Notes: generated by a model from the sequence alone, not told the origin. Positions 43,167 to 52,857 are shown, counted from the stretch's first letter. The stretch: DNA of 64,000 nt from Streptacidiphilus pinicola (GCF_003258295.1 NZ_QKYN01000037.1:62001-126000); one strand, 5' to 3'. Made by a program: numbers and translations.

Positions 43167-46014
43167 GGCGTGTTCCCTTCGGGTCGAAGAGGACGGGTTC
43201 GGTGATGGTCGCGGTGATCGTGCGGCCGTCCGCCAGCGGCGCGAGCACCGTGTCGCCGATGCGGTCGCGGCCGCCGCGCACCAGGGCGAGGGCGAAGGTG
43301 CGGCCGAGGGCGGCGCTGCGGTAGCTGGAGGTGACGTGGCCGAGAGGGTCGACGGGGACGGCGGCGAGGTCGGCGCCCGGGGCCACCAACTGGGCGCCCT
43401 CCGGGAGCAGTTCAGAGCGGTCGACGGGCAGCAGGCCGACCAGGTGCTTGCGGTCGGCGCGGGAGGTGTCGGGCCGGTCGAAGGAGCGCTTGCCGACGAA
43501 GTCCTTGTGCCGGGCGACGATCCACGCCATGCCGAGGTCCTGGGGGGTGACCGTGCCGTCGGTGTCCTGGCCGACGATGGGGTAGCCCTTCTCGGCGCGC
43601 AGCACGTGCATGGTCTCGGTGCCGTAGGGGGTGATCCCGGCGTGGGCGCCGTAGGCGAGGACGGCCTCCCAGACCGCGAGGCCGTACCAGCTCGCCACAT
43701 TGATCTCGTAGGCCAGCTCGCCGGAGAAGGAGATGCGGCAGATCCGGGCCGGGACGCCGTTGGCCAGCTCTGTATGACGGACCGTCATGAACGGGAATGC
43801 CTCGTTCGAGACATCCAGCCCGGGCGCGAGTGCGGCGAGGACCTCGCGGGAGCGGGGGCCGACGACTGCCACGGTGGTCCACTGCTCGGTGACGGAGGTG
43901 CAGCGCACCCGCAGCTCGGGCCACTCGGTCTGCAGCCACTCCTCCATCCAGTCCAGGACGGCGGCGGCGTTGCCGGTGGTCGTGGTGAGGTAGTAGTGCT
44001 CGGGGGCGAGGCGCACGGTGACGCCGTCGTCGAAGACCATGCCGTCGGCGCGGCACATGACGCCGTAGCGGGCGGAGCCGACCGGCAGCTTGGCGAAGCC
44101 GTTGGTGTAGAGGCGGTCGAGGAACACCCCGGCGTCCGGGCCGACCACGTCGATCTTGCCGAGGGTGGAGGCGTCCATCATGGCGACGCCCTCGCGGGCC
44201 GCGCGGCACTCGCGCCACACGGCCGTGTCCATGTCCTCGCCGGGGCGCGGGTAGTAGTGAGGGCGCTGCCACTGGCCGACGTTCTCGAACACGGCGCCGC
44301 GCCGGACGTGCCAGGGGTGGACGGGCGTGGTCCGCACGGGGTCGAAGAGCGGCCCGCGCTCGCGTCCGGCGAGCAGGGCGAAGGAGACCGGGACGTAGGG
44401 TCCTCGGTAGGTGGTGGTGCCGACGTCGCCGGGCGAGCGCGCGCCGAGCAGCTGGGCGATGACGCCGATGGCGGCGACACCGCAGGACTTGCCCTGGTCG
44501 TGGGCGGTGCCGATGGTCGTGTACCGCTTGATGTGTTCGACCGAGCGCATCCCGGCCCGGATCGCGCGGTGCACGTCGGCGACGGTCGCGTCGCGCTGGG
44601 CGTCGACGAAGTGGTCGCGCCAGGTCGACGGGTCGCCCTCCTCGCCGGGGACGAGCCAGACGGGGCGCGGCGGCGCGGGCTGCTCGTCGCCCGAGCATGA
44701 GGGCACGACGGGGGCGGTGACGGGGAATCCGGCGGCGGTCGCCGCTTCGGCCCCGGCGGTGAGGCCTTCGCTCAGGCAGCCGGCGAGGTCGTGTCGGCCG
44801 CGGCCGGAGCCGACGGCGCGCACGGCCTGGGCCGCACTGTCGGGGACGAAGGCGGCGAGCTGCTCGTCGTAGCGGACGGTGCCGCGGGACATGCTCCACA
44901 GGTGCACCGCTGGGCTCCAGCCCCCGCAGACGGCGAGCAGGTCGCACGCCAGCTCCCGGACGGGGCCCGTGAGTTCGGACCCGTCGTCGGCGAGCGCGGA
45001 GATCCGCACGCCGGTGAGGCGCGCCTCGCCCTCGGTGCCGACCACGACGGAACCCGTCAGCACCTCGATCCCGGCGGCGCCGGCGGCCTCGACGAGGGCC
45101 GCGGGCGGCTCGGGTCGCGTGTCGACCAGGGCCGGGACCGCGGCGCCGGCGGCCGCCAGCTCCAGTGCGGTGGCGTAGGCGCTGTCCCCGGTGGTGAACA
45201 CCACGGCGCGTCGGCCGGGGAGGACGGCGTGGCGGTTCAGGTAGGAGCGGACGGCGGCGGCCGACATGACGCCGGGTCGGTCGTTGCCCGCGAAGACCAG
45301 TGGGCGTTCGTGCGCGCCGGTGGCCAGGACGACCTGGCGGGCCCGGAAGTGCCACAGCCGTCCACCGCCTCCCGGCAGGTCGGGGCGGCGTTCGGCGACG
45401 AGCACGTAGTTCTGGTCGTGGTAGCCGATCGCCGTGGCCCGGGTCAGCACCCGTGTCTCCGGCTGTGCGTCCAGTTCGGCGCGGACCTCGGCCACCCAGG
45501 TCAGGGCGGGTCGCCCGTCGATCGCCTCGCGACCGCCGCCGAGCAGCGCGCCGCCGAGCTCTGGCTGGTCGTCGACCAGGACGACCCGCGCGCCGGAGCG
45601 TCCGGCCGTCAGGGCCGCGGCAAGCCCGGCCGGTCCCCCGCCGACCACGAGGACGTCGGAGTGGAGGTAGCTCTTGTCGTACCTGGCCTCGTCGGGTGCC
45701 TCGTCGAGCCGTCCGCGGCCCTGCAGGCTGATGGCGGCGAGCCCGTCGCACAGCTCGACGGTGGTGGCGAGCTGCATCGGCTCGCTGTGCGGGCGCTCCA
45801 GCTGCACGAGCGCGTGCGGGTCGTCGACCCCGGCGGTGACGATGCCGCGCGGCCGCTCCCGGTACAGGCTCGGGCCGACGGTGAGGACGCCGTTGGCGAG
45901 CAGCGCGGAGGCGAGGGTGTCGCCGCGCAGTCCGGTGTACTCGACGCCGTCGAAGGTGAAGCGCAGCGGCGCGGAGCGGTCCACCCGGCCGCCCGTGGGC
46001 AGGCGGTTGCTCAT
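43156..46014 (-). CDS. soxA: Sarcosine oxidase subunit alpha
   Basis: A 952-residue subunit. The N-terminal domain is ferredoxin-like (LRFTFDGVEYTGLRGDTLAS). The FAD/NAD-binding region has DVLVVGGGPAGLAAALTAGRSG (about 120-140) and VVLATGAHERPLVFAGNDRP. The C-terminal half is a GcvT-like tetrahydrofolate domain (WRECRAAREGVAMMDASTLGKIDV to GKRSFDRPD). The complex oxidises sarcosine to glycine and captures the methyl carbon as 5,10-methylene-THF. It is coupled to soxD (ATGA) and to soxG (11-bp overlap). Length agrees with the family (~960). Confidence 0.93.
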   Translation of the reverse strand: MSNRLPTGGRVDRSAPLRFTFDGVEYTGLRGDTLASALLANGVLTVGPSLYRERPRGIVTAGVDDPHALVQLERPHSEPMQLATTVELCDGLAAISLQGRGRLDEAPDEARYDKSYLHSDVLVVGGGPAGLAAALTAGRSGARVVLVDDQPELGGALLGGGREAIDGRPALTWVAEVRAELDAQPETRVLTRATAIGYHDQNYVLVAERRPDLPGGGGRLWHFRARQVVLATGAHERPLVFAGNDRPGVMSAAAVRSYLNRHAVLPGRRAVVFTTGDSAYATALELAAAGAAVPALVDTRPEPPAALVEAAGAAGIEVLTGSVVVGTEGEARLTGVRISALADDGSELTGPVRELACDLLAVCGGWSPAVHLWSMSRGTVRYDEQLAAFVPDSAAQAVRAVGSGRGRHDLAGCLSEGLTAGAEAATAAGFPVTAPVVPSCSGDEQPAPPRPVWLVPGEEGDPSTWRDHFVDAQRDATVADVHRAIRAGMRSVEHIKRYTTIGTAHDQGKSCGVAAIGVIAQLLGARSPGDVGTTTYRGPYVPVSFALLAGRERGPLFDPVRTTPVHPWHVRRGAVFENVGQWQRPHYYPRPGEDMDTAVWRECRAAREGVAMMDASTLGKIDVVGPDAGVFLDRLYTNGFAKLPVGSARYGVMCRADGMVFDDGVTVRLAPEHYYLTTTTGNAAAVLDWMEEWLQTEWPELRVRCTSVTEQWTTVAVVGPRSREVLAALAPGLDVSNEAFPFMTVRHTELANGVPARICRISFSGELAYEINVASWYGLAVWEAVLAYGAHAGITPYGTETMHVLRAEKGYPIVGQDTDGTVTPQDLGMAWIVARHKDFVGKRSFDRPDTSRADRKHLVGLLPVDRSELLPEGAQLVAPGADLAAVPVDPLGHVTSSYRSAALGRTFALALVRGGRDRIGDTVLAPLADGRTITATITEPVLFDPKGTRRDG

Positions 46015-46304
46015 GCGGTCACCTCGGTGTGCGCGTCGGGACGTGCCTGCCCGGCCGGGTAGACGGCCGTGATGTCGTGGGTGACGGTGTGCCGGACCAC
46101 GTTGAACCAGCGGCGGCAGCCGGCGCTGTGCAACCAGCGCTCCGCGAAGTCGCCCTTGGGGTTGGCGCGGACGAAGAGGTACTCGCCCCACTCGGCGTCG
46201 GTCAGTGCCGCGGGGTCGGCGGGGTGGGCGACGTGGGCCTGGCCGCCGTAGTGGTACTCGGTCTCGTCGCGCTCCCCGCACCAGGGGCAGGCGATGAGCA
46301 GCAT
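46011..46304 (-). CDS. soxD: Sarcosine oxidase subunit delta
   Basis: A 97-residue zinc-binding subunit. The ligands are in LLIACPWCGERDETEYHYGG (CxxC), a His in HVAHP and Cys in SAGCRRWF. ATG at 46304 has GGGAGG four bases upstream. It ends in an ATGA overlap with soxA and lies 41 bp after soxB. Size and motifs match SoxD. Confidence 0.93.
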   Translation of the reverse strand: MLLIACPWCGERDETEYHYGGQAHVAHPADPAALTDAEWGEYLFVRANPKGDFAERWLHSAGCRRWFNVVRHTVTHDITAVYPAGQARPDAHTEVTA

Positions 46305-46345
46305 GCGTCCTCCCGTAAGGGTGTCCGTGGCGTGTGAGTGGGGTG

Positions 46346-47566
46346 TCAGTGCGCGACGGCGGCGGCGCCGTGCTCGTCGATCAGCGCGCCGGTGGTGAAC
46401 CGCTCCAGGCCGAAGGGCGCGGCCAGCGGGTGGGGGCGTCCGTGGGCGATGGTGTCGGCGTAGACCCAGCCCGAGGCGGGTGTCGCCTTGAAGCCGCCGG
46501 TGCCCCAGCCGCAGTTGAGGTAGAGGTTCTCGACCGGCGTCGGTCCGATGATCGGCGAGGCGTCGGGGGTGACGTCGACGATCCCGCCCCAGGTGCGCAG
46601 CACGTGGGCGCGGGCGAAGATCGGGAACAGTTCGAGCGCGGCGGCCATCTGATGCTCGATCTGGTGGAAGGAGCCGCGCTGGCCGTAGCCGTTGTAGGAG
46701 TCGATGCCGGCGCCCATGACCAGCTCGCCCTTGTGTGCCTGGCTCACGTAGACGTGCACGTGGTTGGACATCACCACGGTCGGGTGCACGGGCTCCAGCA
46801 GCTCGGAGACGAGGGCCTGCAGCGGGTGGCTCTGCAGCGGCAGGCGCAGGCCGAGCAGGTCGGTGAGGGTGCTGGTGTGCCCGGCGGCGGCGAGGGCGAC
46901 CCGGCCGGCGGCGATCCGGCCGCGGCTGGTCTCGACGCCGACAACCGCGCCGTGGCTGTCCCGGACGAAGCCGGTGACCTCGCAGTTCTGGATCAGGTCG
47001 ACGCCGTGGGAGTCGGCCTTGCGGGCCAGGGCCCAGGCGACGTGGTCGTGCTTGGCGATCCCGGCGCGTGGCTGGAGGGTCGCGCCGAGCACGGGATGGC
47101 GCACGTCGGGCGAGGTGTTGACGATGGGACAGAAGGCGCGGACCTCGTCGGGGTCGAGCCACTCGGCGTCGACGCCGCCGAGCCGGTTGGCGCCCACGCG
47201 GCGCCGGCCCTCGCGCACGTCCTGGAGGGTGTGGGCGAGGTTGAGCACGCCGCGCTGGCTGAAGAGGAAGTCGTACTCCAGCTCTTCGGGCAGGCCCTCC
47301 CAGAGCTTGAGGGCGTGCTCGTAGATCGCCGCGCTCTCCTCGCACAGGTAGTTGGACCGGATGATGGTGGTGTTGCGGGCCATGTTCCCGCCGGCGAGCC
47401 AACCGCGTTCCAGGACGGCGACGTTGGTGATGCCGTGGTTGCGGGCCAGGTAGTGGGCGGTGGCCAGGCCGTGGCCGCCGGCGCCCACCACGACGACGTC
47501 GTAGGACGGCTTGGGATCGGGTGTGCGCCAGAGCCAGTCGGGGTGCTCCGGCAGCTGGTCGGGCAT
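46346..47566 (-). CDS. soxB: Sarcosine oxidase subunit beta
   Basis: A 406-residue FAD/FMN amine-oxidase subunit. The Rossmann site is [21 protein letters not shown]. The region that carries the covalent FMN His in SoxB reads [14 protein letters not shown], and the end is [20 protein letters not shown]. It carries out sarcosine N-demethylation. ATG at 47566 has GGAGG upstream. It is the first gene of the leftward soxBDAG operon, whose control region holds the TGTTTCAGATTACGCA motif. Confidence 0.93.
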   Translation of the reverse strand: MPDQLPEHPDWLWRTPDPKPSYDVVVVGAGGHGLATAHYLARNHGITNVAVLERGWLAGGNMARNTTIIRSNYLCEESAAIYEHALKLWEGLPEELEYDFLFSQRGVLNLAHTLQDVREGRRRVGANRLGGVDAEWLDPDEVRAFCPIVNTSPDVRHPVLGATLQPRAGIAKHDHVAWALARKADSHGVDLIQNCEVTGFVRDSHGAVVGVETSRGRIAAGRVALAAAGHTSTLTDLLGLRLPLQSHPLQALVSELLEPVHPTVVMSNHVHVYVSQAHKGELVMGAGIDSYNGYGQRGSFHQIEHQMAAALELFPIFARAHVLRTWGGIVDVTPDASPIIGPTPVENLYLNCGWGTGGFKATPASGWVYADTIAHGRPHPLAAPFGLERFTTGALIDEHGAAAVAH

Positions 47567-47616
47567 CGGCGGGTTCCTCCCTGACGTGACTGACGTGCGG
47601 AGGCAGGCGGCGAACT

Positions 47617-47645
47617 TGTTTCAGATTACGCACGGCGTTGCGTAA
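47617..47645. promoter_or_regulatory. IclR-type operator between soxB and choline dehydrogenase
   Basis: TGTTTCAGATTACGCA (47617-47632) matches the motif seen at two other divergent promoters of this pathway. Its right part also forms an inverted repeat, TTACGCA (47626-47632) with TGCGTAA (47639-47645), six bases apart. It lies 50-80 bp before soxB. Confidence 0.7.
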
Positions 47646-47685
47646 CCCACAACAGTGCGTGGGGGTTGTTCCGCGACGGACTCTC

Positions 47686-47724
47686 TTGACGGCCCCTCGG
47701 AGCGGCCCGAGACTGTTGCGCCAT
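47686..47724 (+). promoter_or_regulatory. Candidate choline dehydrogenase promoter with IclR-site 13-mer
   Basis: TTGACG (47686-47691), a 17-bp spacer and GAGACT (47709-47714). The 13-mer ACTGTTGCGCCAT (47712-47724) overlaps the -10 and likely start. The same 13-mer is found exactly at the iclR start (51942-51954). Confidence 0.55.
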
Positions 47725-47794
47725 ACGGTCTGCGTTTCACTTGATGGAACTCGCCGTTGACGTCACGGTTGCCGAGAGATACGGCAGGAACCCC

Positions 47795-49453
47795 ATGACC
47801 TTGCAGAACTACGACTTCGTCATCGTCGGTGGAGGATCGGCGGGTTGCGCGCTCGCCGCCCGCCTGAGCGCGGATCCGGGCAACCGGGTGCTGGTCCTGG
47901 AGGCCGGCCGTCCCGACTATCCCTGGGACGTCTTCATCCACATGCCGGCGGCGCTCACCTTCCCCATCGGGAGCCGCTTCTACGACTGGAAGTACGAGTC
48001 CGAGCCGGAACCGTTCATGCACGACCGGCGCATCTACCACGCCCGCGGCAAGGTGCTGGGCGGGTCCAGCAGCATCAACGGCATGATCTTCCAACGCGGC
48101 AACCCGCTCGACTACGAGCGCTGGGGCGCCGATCCGGGGATGAAGAGCTGGGACTACGCCCACTGCCTCCCCTACTTCAGGAAGATGGAGAACTGCCTCG
48201 CCGACCCCGGCACCGGCTGGCGCGGGCACGACGGCCCGCTGGCGATGGAGCGCGGACCTGCCACCAACCCCCTGTTCGGCGCCTTCTTCGAGGCCGTGCA
48301 GCAGGCCGGCTATCCGCTGACGGACGACGTCAACGGCTACCGGCAGGAGGGCTTCGCGCCGTTCGACCGCAACCTGCGCCGCGGACGGCGGCTCAGCGCG
48401 GCGCGTGCCTACCTGCACCCCGTCAAGAGCCGGCCCAACCTCGAGGTACGGACGCGGGCGCTGGTGACCCGGATCCTCTTCGAGGGCAAGCGCGCCGTCG
48501 GCGTCGAGTACAGCCCGCGCGGCGGCGCGCCGCAGCAGGTCCGTGCGGGCAAGGTCATCCTGTCCGGCGGGTCGATCAACTCCCCGCAGCTGCTCCAGCT
48601 CTCGGGTGTCGGCAACGCGGACGAGCTGGCCGCGCTGGGCATCGACCCGGTGCACCACCTGCCGGGTGTCGGCGAGAACCTCCAGGACCATCTGGAGGTC
48701 TACGTCCAGCACGCCTGCAAGCAGCCCGTCTCGGTGCAGCCGCAGCTGAAGATGTGGCGGCGCCCGTTCATCGGCGCCCAGTGGCTCTTCCTGCGCAGTG
48801 GGCCCGGTGCCACCAACCACTTCGAGGGCGGCGGCTTCGTCCGCAGCAACGAGGACGTGGCCTACCCCAACCTGATGTTCCACTTCCTCCCGATCGCCGT
48901 CCGCTACGACGGCTCCGCCCCGGCGGGTGGACACGGGTACCAGGTACACATCGGCCCGATGTACTCCGACGCGCGCGGGTCGGTGAAGATCAAGTCGCGT
49001 GACCCGCGGGTCCATCCGGCGCTGCGCTTCAACTACCTCTCGACGGAGCAGGACCGCCGCGAGTGGGTGGAGGCCATCCGGGTCACCCGCTCGATCCTGG
49101 CCCAGGACGCGCTCGCCCCGTTCAGCGACGGCGAGATCTCCCCCGGCCCGTCGGTGGAGAGCGACGAGCAGGTCCTCGACTGGGTCGCCCGCGACGGCGA
49201 GACCGCCCTGCACCCCTCCTGCACCTGCAAGATGGGCACGGACGAGCTGTCCGTCGTGGATCCGGCCACCATGCAGGTCCACGGCCTGGAGGGCCTGCAC
49301 GTGGTGGACGCCTCGGCGATGCCGTACGTGACCAACGGCAACATCTACGCGCCGGTCATGATGCTCGCGGAGAAGTCCGCGGACCTCATCCTCGGGAACA
49401 CCCCGCTGGACGCGGACCACGCGGAGTTCTACCGCCACCGCAAGGCGGTCTGA
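47795..49453 (+). CDS. betA: GMC-family choline dehydrogenase
   Basis: A 552-residue GMC oxidoreductase. FAD site: [23 protein letters not shown] signature regions: [20 protein letters not shown] and [20 protein letters not shown]. Active-site His in [11 protein letters not shown] and the C-terminal block [20 protein letters not shown] are BetA-like. It oxidises choline to betaine aldehyde. ATG at 47795 follows AGGA; the frame opens at 47741. Divergent from soxB and under a shared control region. Other GMC alcohol dehydrogenases look similar, but the gene neighbours support choline. Confidence 0.87.
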   Translation: MTLQNYDFVIVGGGSAGCALAARLSADPGNRVLVLEAGRPDYPWDVFIHMPAALTFPIGSRFYDWKYESEPEPFMHDRRIYHARGKVLGGSSSINGMIFQRGNPLDYERWGADPGMKSWDYAHCLPYFRKMENCLADPGTGWRGHDGPLAMERGPATNPLFGAFFEAVQQAGYPLTDDVNGYRQEGFAPFDRNLRRGRRLSAARAYLHPVKSRPNLEVRTRALVTRILFEGKRAVGVEYSPRGGAPQQVRAGKVILSGGSINSPQLLQLSGVGNADELAALGIDPVHHLPGVGENLQDHLEVYVQHACKQPVSVQPQLKMWRRPFIGAQWLFLRSGPGATNHFEGGGFVRSNEDVAYPNLMFHFLPIAVRYDGSAPAGGHGYQVHIGPMYSDARGSVKIKSRDPRVHPALRFNYLSTEQDRREWVEAIRVTRSILAQDALAPFSDGEISPGPSVESDEQVLDWVARDGETALHPSCTCKMGTDELSVVDPATMQVHGLEGLHVVDASAMPYVTNGNIYAPVMMLAEKSADLILGNTPLDADHAEFYRHRKAV

Positions 49454-49472
49454 TCCCGCCTCAGGGACCCGT

Positions 49473-49508
49473 GGGCCCCGCACTCCGACGCTTCGGAGTG
49501 CGGGGCCC
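49473..49508 (+). terminator. Perfect 15-bp hairpin terminator after choline dehydrogenase
   Basis: GGGCCCCGCACTCCG (49473-49487) pairs with CGGAGTGCGGGGCCC (49494-49508) around the loop ACGCTT. It lies 20 bp after the stop codon and 48 bp before the next start. It lacks a clear U-tract but is a very stable structure. Confidence 0.9.
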
Positions 49509-49555
49509 TGGAATTCCTGTGGCCTGCGAGGTCCGCGGCTTGCTAGCGTCCGCGC

Positions 49556-50281
49556 GTGAACACGTATCTGATCGGTGGCGGCTGGGACGACACGGCGGCG
49601 GAACTGGTCTACGGGCCCTTCCTCGCGGCGGCGGGCGGCCCGGAGCCGGTGGTGGCCTGTCTGGTGATCGACGAGGGCGACGGCGCCGAGTACGTCGCGC
49701 GCTTCGAGACCGCACTGCGGAAGGCGGCTCCGTGCCGGCCGGTCCCGGTCCTGGTGCCGCTGGGCGGCACGTTCGATCCGGCCGCGCTGGACGGCGTCGA
49801 CGCGCTACTGGTCTGCGGCGGGCTGACCCCCGCCTACCAGGAGGCGCTGGCACCGGTCCTCGCCGACGTGTCCGCCCGGCTGGCCGAGCGGGGTCTGCCG
49901 TACGCGGGCTTCTCGGCCGGGGCCGTCGTCGCCGCGAGCGCGGCACTGGTCGGCGGCTGGCGCTCGCGGGGCACCGCGATCTGCCCGGAGGACACCGCCG
50001 AGGACCTGGACGAGCTCGACGTACGGCCGGGCCTCGGCCTCGTGCCGTTCACCGTCGACGTCCACGCCGCCCAGTGGGGCACGCTGCCGCGCCTGATCGA
50101 GGCCGTCGCCCTGGGCGCGGCGCCGTCCGGCGTGGCGATCGACGAGAACACCCTGCTCACGGTGGACGGCGGGCGCGCCCGTGTCTCCGGCCTGGGCCGC
50201 GTGCACCTGGTGCGGGCGGAGGGCGCGCACGGAGACGTCACGCTGCGCGCCTACCGCTCCGGCGAGGAGTTCGCCCTGTAG
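49556..50281 (+). CDS. Peptidase S51/type 1 glutamine amidotransferase-like protein
   Basis: A 241-residue protein of the peptidase E (S51) fold. The nucleophile elbow is YAGFSAGAVVAAS (S120), preceded by VDALLVCGGLTPAYQEAL and followed by GLGLVPFTVDVHAAQWGTL. It may be an Asp-dipeptidase or cyanophycinase-type serine hydrolase, or an inactive relative. GTG at 49556 is preceded by only a weak site. It seems unrelated to the surrounding amine pathway. Confidence 0.8.
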   Translation: MNTYLIGGGWDDTAAELVYGPFLAAAGGPEPVVACLVIDEGDGAEYVARFETALRKAAPCRPVPVLVPLGGTFDPAALDGVDALLVCGGLTPAYQEALAPVLADVSARLAERGLPYAGFSAGAVVAASAALVGGWRSRGTAICPEDTAEDLDELDVRPGLGLVPFTVDVHAAQWGTLPRLIEAVALGAAPSGVAIDENTLLTVDGGRARVSGLGRVHLVRAEGAHGDVTLRAYRSGEEFAL

Positions 50282-50327
50282 GGCGTGGGCTTGGGGGCTT
50301 CGACCGTCACGGCGTGGCTTCCTCCGG

Positions 50328-51515
50328 TCAGGCGGGGCGGGGAAGGGCAACGACGCAGGCCCTAAGGGTGCGGCGCATGCGGACGAAGGCCTTGGCCTGG
50401 TCCACCGCCAGCACGGCGACGGCGCGGCCCTCGCGCCGGTAGACGGCGGCGAAGGAGCGGCTCTCCAGGTCGCCCTCGACGAGCTGGGGCTCGTCGCCGG
50501 GCCGGAGGTGGCCGGCGAACTGGATGCGGTGGCGGTACTGGTCGGACCAGAAGTACGGCGCGGCGGCGGGTGCCGGCGCGGAGACGCCGGTCAGCAGGGT
50601 GCGCACGGCAGTGCGGGGCTGGTCGGTGGCGCTGGTCCAGTGCTCGACTCGGGTGTGGCCGCCGGTGAACAGGTCGAGGCAGCGGGCGACGTCGCCGACC
50701 GCCACCACCTGGGGGATGTCCGTCGCGCAGCCCGCGTCGCAGAGGACGCCGTCGTCGACCTGGAGCCCGGACCCGTCGAGCCAGTCCGTCGCCGGGCGGG
50801 CTCCGACGCCGACCACGACGACATCGGCGGGGACGACGCGGCCGTCCGCCAGCCGCACGCCGGTGACGCGACCGACCCCCTCCAGGCCGGCGACACCCGC
50901 CCCGCACAGCAGCCGGACGCCGTGGTCCGCGTGGAACGAGGCGCAGACGAGTCCCATCTCCCGCCCGAGCGCCCGCTCCAGCGGTGCCTGGGCGGCCTCG
51001 ATCACGGTGACGTCGAGCCCCAGGGAGCGCGCGGAGGACGCCACCTCCGCGCCGATGAACCCGGCGCCCACGACGGCGACCGCGGGTCGACCGGTGGTGA
51101 GCTCGGCACGCAGCGCCTCGGCGTCGTGCAGCGTGCGCAGGGTGTGCACGCCGGCGAGCCCCCGGGCACCCGGCAGGGTCCGCGCGGTGGCCCCGGTCGC
51201 GATCACGACGGCGTCGGCCCGCAGGTCCCGTCCGTCGGCGAGCGTCACCGTCCGTGCGGCCGGGGCGAGTCGGACCGCTCGTGCGCCGAGCAGCCAGTCG
51301 GCGTCGAGGTCCTGGTACTCCTCGGCGTCGCCCAGCGCGAGGGCGGCTGCGTCGTACTCGCCCGTCAGGAACTGCTTGGAGAGCGGCGGACGGTCGTAGG
51401 GCAGGTGGCGCTCCTCCCCCACGACCGTGATCGCCCCCTCGTAGCCCTCCTCGCGCAGCGCCCGCACGGCGCCGAGTCCCGCGAGCGACGCCCCGACGAC
51501 CAGGACGCTCCTCAC
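50328..51515 (-). CDS. FAD-dependent ferredoxin reductase of a Rieske oxygenase system
   Basis: A 395-residue NAD(P)H:ferredoxin reductase. FAD site: SVLVVGASLAGLGAVRALRE; NAD site: VAVVGAGFIGAEVASSARSLG; C-terminal FAD motif: VVAVGDVARCLDL. This is the BphA4/HcaD type that passes electrons to a Rieske ferredoxin, encoded directly upstream with a GTGA overlap. The likely terminal partner is the Rieske oxygenase at 58.6 kb (glycine-betaine demethylase). Confidence 0.9.
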   Translation of the reverse strand: MRSVLVVGASLAGLGAVRALREEGYEGAITVVGEERHLPYDRPPLSKQFLTGEYDAAALALGDAEEYQDLDADWLLGARAVRLAPAARTVTLADGRDLRADAVVIATGATARTLPGARGLAGVHTLRTLHDAEALRAELTTGRPAVAVVGAGFIGAEVASSARSLGLDVTVIEAAQAPLERALGREMGLVCASFHADHGVRLLCGAGVAGLEGVGRVTGVRLADGRVVPADVVVVGVGARPATDWLDGSGLQVDDGVLCDAGCATDIPQVVAVGDVARCLDLFTGGHTRVEHWTSATDQPRTAVRTLLTGVSAPAPAAAPYFWSDQYRHRIQFAGHLRPGDEPQLVEGDLESRSFAAVYRREGRAVAVLAVDQAKAFVRMRRTLRACVVALPRPA

Positions 51516-51832
51516 GCGGGCTCACCGACGTTGACGTGGAGCAGCACGAGGCCGTCCACGACCTCGACGTGGTGGGTGCGCAGAGCGGCCTTCGCGGGCG
51601 GGCAGGTCGGCCGGCCGGTGCGCAGGTCGAAGGAGCTCGCGTGCAGCGGGCATTCGACCAGGCAGCCTTCGAGCCAGCCGTCCGCCAGCGAGGCGTCCTG
51701 GTGGGTGCAGGTGTCGTCCACGGCGTAGAGAACCCCGTCGGCGTTGAAGACGGCGACGGGCGCGGGAACGCCTTCCGTCACGCGCAGGGCCTCGCCCGGG
51801 GGCAGATCTTCGATGCGGCAGACCGTGATCAC
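51512..51832 (-). CDS. Rieske [2Fe-2S] ferredoxin
   Basis: A 106-residue ferredoxin. The cluster ligands are CTHQDASLADGWLEG (C42, H44) and CPLHASSFDL (C61, H64), the standard CxH...CxxH pattern. It shuttles single electrons from the reductase to a ring-hydroxylating-type oxygenase. ATG at 51832 has CTCCGAG/AGG upstream on its strand. The region before it is shared with iclR and holds IclR-like half-sites, so it is probably controlled with the rest of the pathway. Confidence 0.93.
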   Translation of the reverse strand: MITVCRIEDLPPGEALRVTEGVPAPVAVFNADGVLYAVDDTCTHQDASLADGWLEGCLVECPLHASSFDLRTGRPTCPPAKAALRTHHVEVVDGLVLLHVNVGEPA

Positions 51833-51847
51833 TCGGAGCCTCCAGAG

Positions 51848-51954
51848 TGTCGCGTATCACGCAACTGGATGCGGTATACGCAACATGGTTTCCTCGGGCT
51901 GAAGTACTGTCAAGAGGTCGGCAAGCCACGCACAGAGGCATACTGTTGCGCCAT
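51848..51954. promoter_or_regulatory. IclR-type half-sites between ferredoxin and iclR
   Basis: TGTCGCGTATCACGCAAC (51848-51865) shares ATCACGCAAC with the site before the aldehyde dehydrogenase. GGTATACGCAACAT (51873-51886) shares ACGCAACAT. ACTGTTGCGCCAT (51942-51954) overlaps the iclR start codon and repeats the 13-mer at the choline dehydrogenase promoter. Together they suggest autoregulation. CATACT (51939-51944) could be a -10, making the iclR transcript nearly leaderless. Confidence 0.55.
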
Positions 51955-52741
51955 GAGCAACGGTGTGCAGCCCGGCGAGTCCCCCGTGCAGTCCGTGGAC
52001 CGCGCGGTCACGATCCTCGAACTGCTGGCCGCGCGCGGCGAGGCCGGCGTCACCGAGATCGCGGCCGAGCTCGGCGTGCACAAGTCCACGGCGTTCCGGC
52101 TGGTCGCGGCGCTGGAGCTGCGCGGGTTGGTCGAGCAGCCCGGCGAGCGCGGCAAGTACCGCCTCGGCCTCGGCCTGGTGCGTCTCGCCGGCGCGGCGAC
52201 GGTGCGGCTGGATCTGTCCCAGCAGAGCCGTCCGGTCTGCGAGCGACTGGCGGCGGAGGTCGCCGAGACCATCAACGTGGCGATCCTCGACGTGGACGCC
52301 GCGGTCAACATCGAGCAGGCGCTCGGGCCTTCGGCCATCACGACCCACAACTGGGTCGGCCAGCGGACGCCACTGCACGCGACATCCAGCGGCAAGGTGC
52401 TGCTCGCCCACCTCCCCGAGCCCGCCCTGGCGGCGCGGCTCGCCGCGCCGCTGGAACGCTTCACGGCACAGACCGTCACCGACCCGGCGCGCCTGCGCCG
52501 GCAGCTGGAAGCGGCCCGCCGGGACGGATACGCCTCCACCGTGGAGGAGTTGGAGACCGGCCTGAACGCCGTCGCGGCGCCGGTCTTCGCCCACAACGGC
52601 CAGGTCGTCGCCGCGATCAGCGCCTCCGGCCCCTCCTTCCGCCTCGCCAAGCCCCGCTTGGCAGAGGTGGCCAAGGCGGTCCGGGAGGCGGCGGCGGAGG
52701 TCTCCGCCCGGCTGGGTTACGTTCGGGGAGCGACCCCCTAG
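51953..52741 (+). CDS. IclR-family transcriptional regulator
   Basis: A 262-residue regulator. The winged-HTH is VDRAVTILELLAARGEAGVTEIAAELGVH-like text followed by KSTAFRLVAALELRGLVEQP; the effector domain has LHATSSGKVLLAHLPE and YASTVEELETGLNAVAAPVF. It is the only regulator inside the choline/betaine gene group and probably represses the soxBDAG, choline dehydrogenase, ferredoxin, aldehyde dehydrogenase and oxidase promoters via the TGTTTCA-type sites. The effector may be a betaine intermediate. ATG at 51953 overlaps one predicted operator. Confidence 0.9.
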   Translation: MSNGVQPGESPVQSVDRAVTILELLAARGEAGVTEIAAELGVHKSTAFRLVAALELRGLVEQPGERGKYRLGLGLVRLAGAATVRLDLSQQSRPVCERLAAEVAETINVAILDVDAAVNIEQALGPSAITTHNWVGQRTPLHATSSGKVLLAHLPEPALAARLAAPLERFTAQTVTDPARLRRQLEAARRDGYASTVEELETGLNAVAAPVFAHNGQVVAAISASGPSFRLAKPRLAEVAKAVREAAAEVSARLGYVRGATP

Positions 52742-52759
52742 GGGCCCGGGGTTCTGCCG

Positions 52760-52857
52760 ATGTGCGGCTCCGCCGCTTGGGCACGAGAAACCACCCTTGG
52801 GGGCACCCCCGGCCGAAGGCTGGGGGATTGTCGCGCCCACGCGGCGGAGCCGCACAT
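52760..52857. repeat. Long inverted repeat (Streptomyces-type intergenic element, terminator-like)
   Basis: ATGTGCGGCTCCGCCGC (52760-52776) and its exact complement GCGGCGGAGCCGCACAT (52841-52857) enclose a second hairpin, CCCCCGGCC-GAA-GGCTGGGGG. It fills the gap between the convergent iclR and permease genes. This GC-rich repeat type, with the CCCCCGGCCGAAGGCTGGGGG core, is recalled as frequent between Streptomyces genes; it may act as a bidirectional terminator or be a small mobile repeat. Confidence 0.82.
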
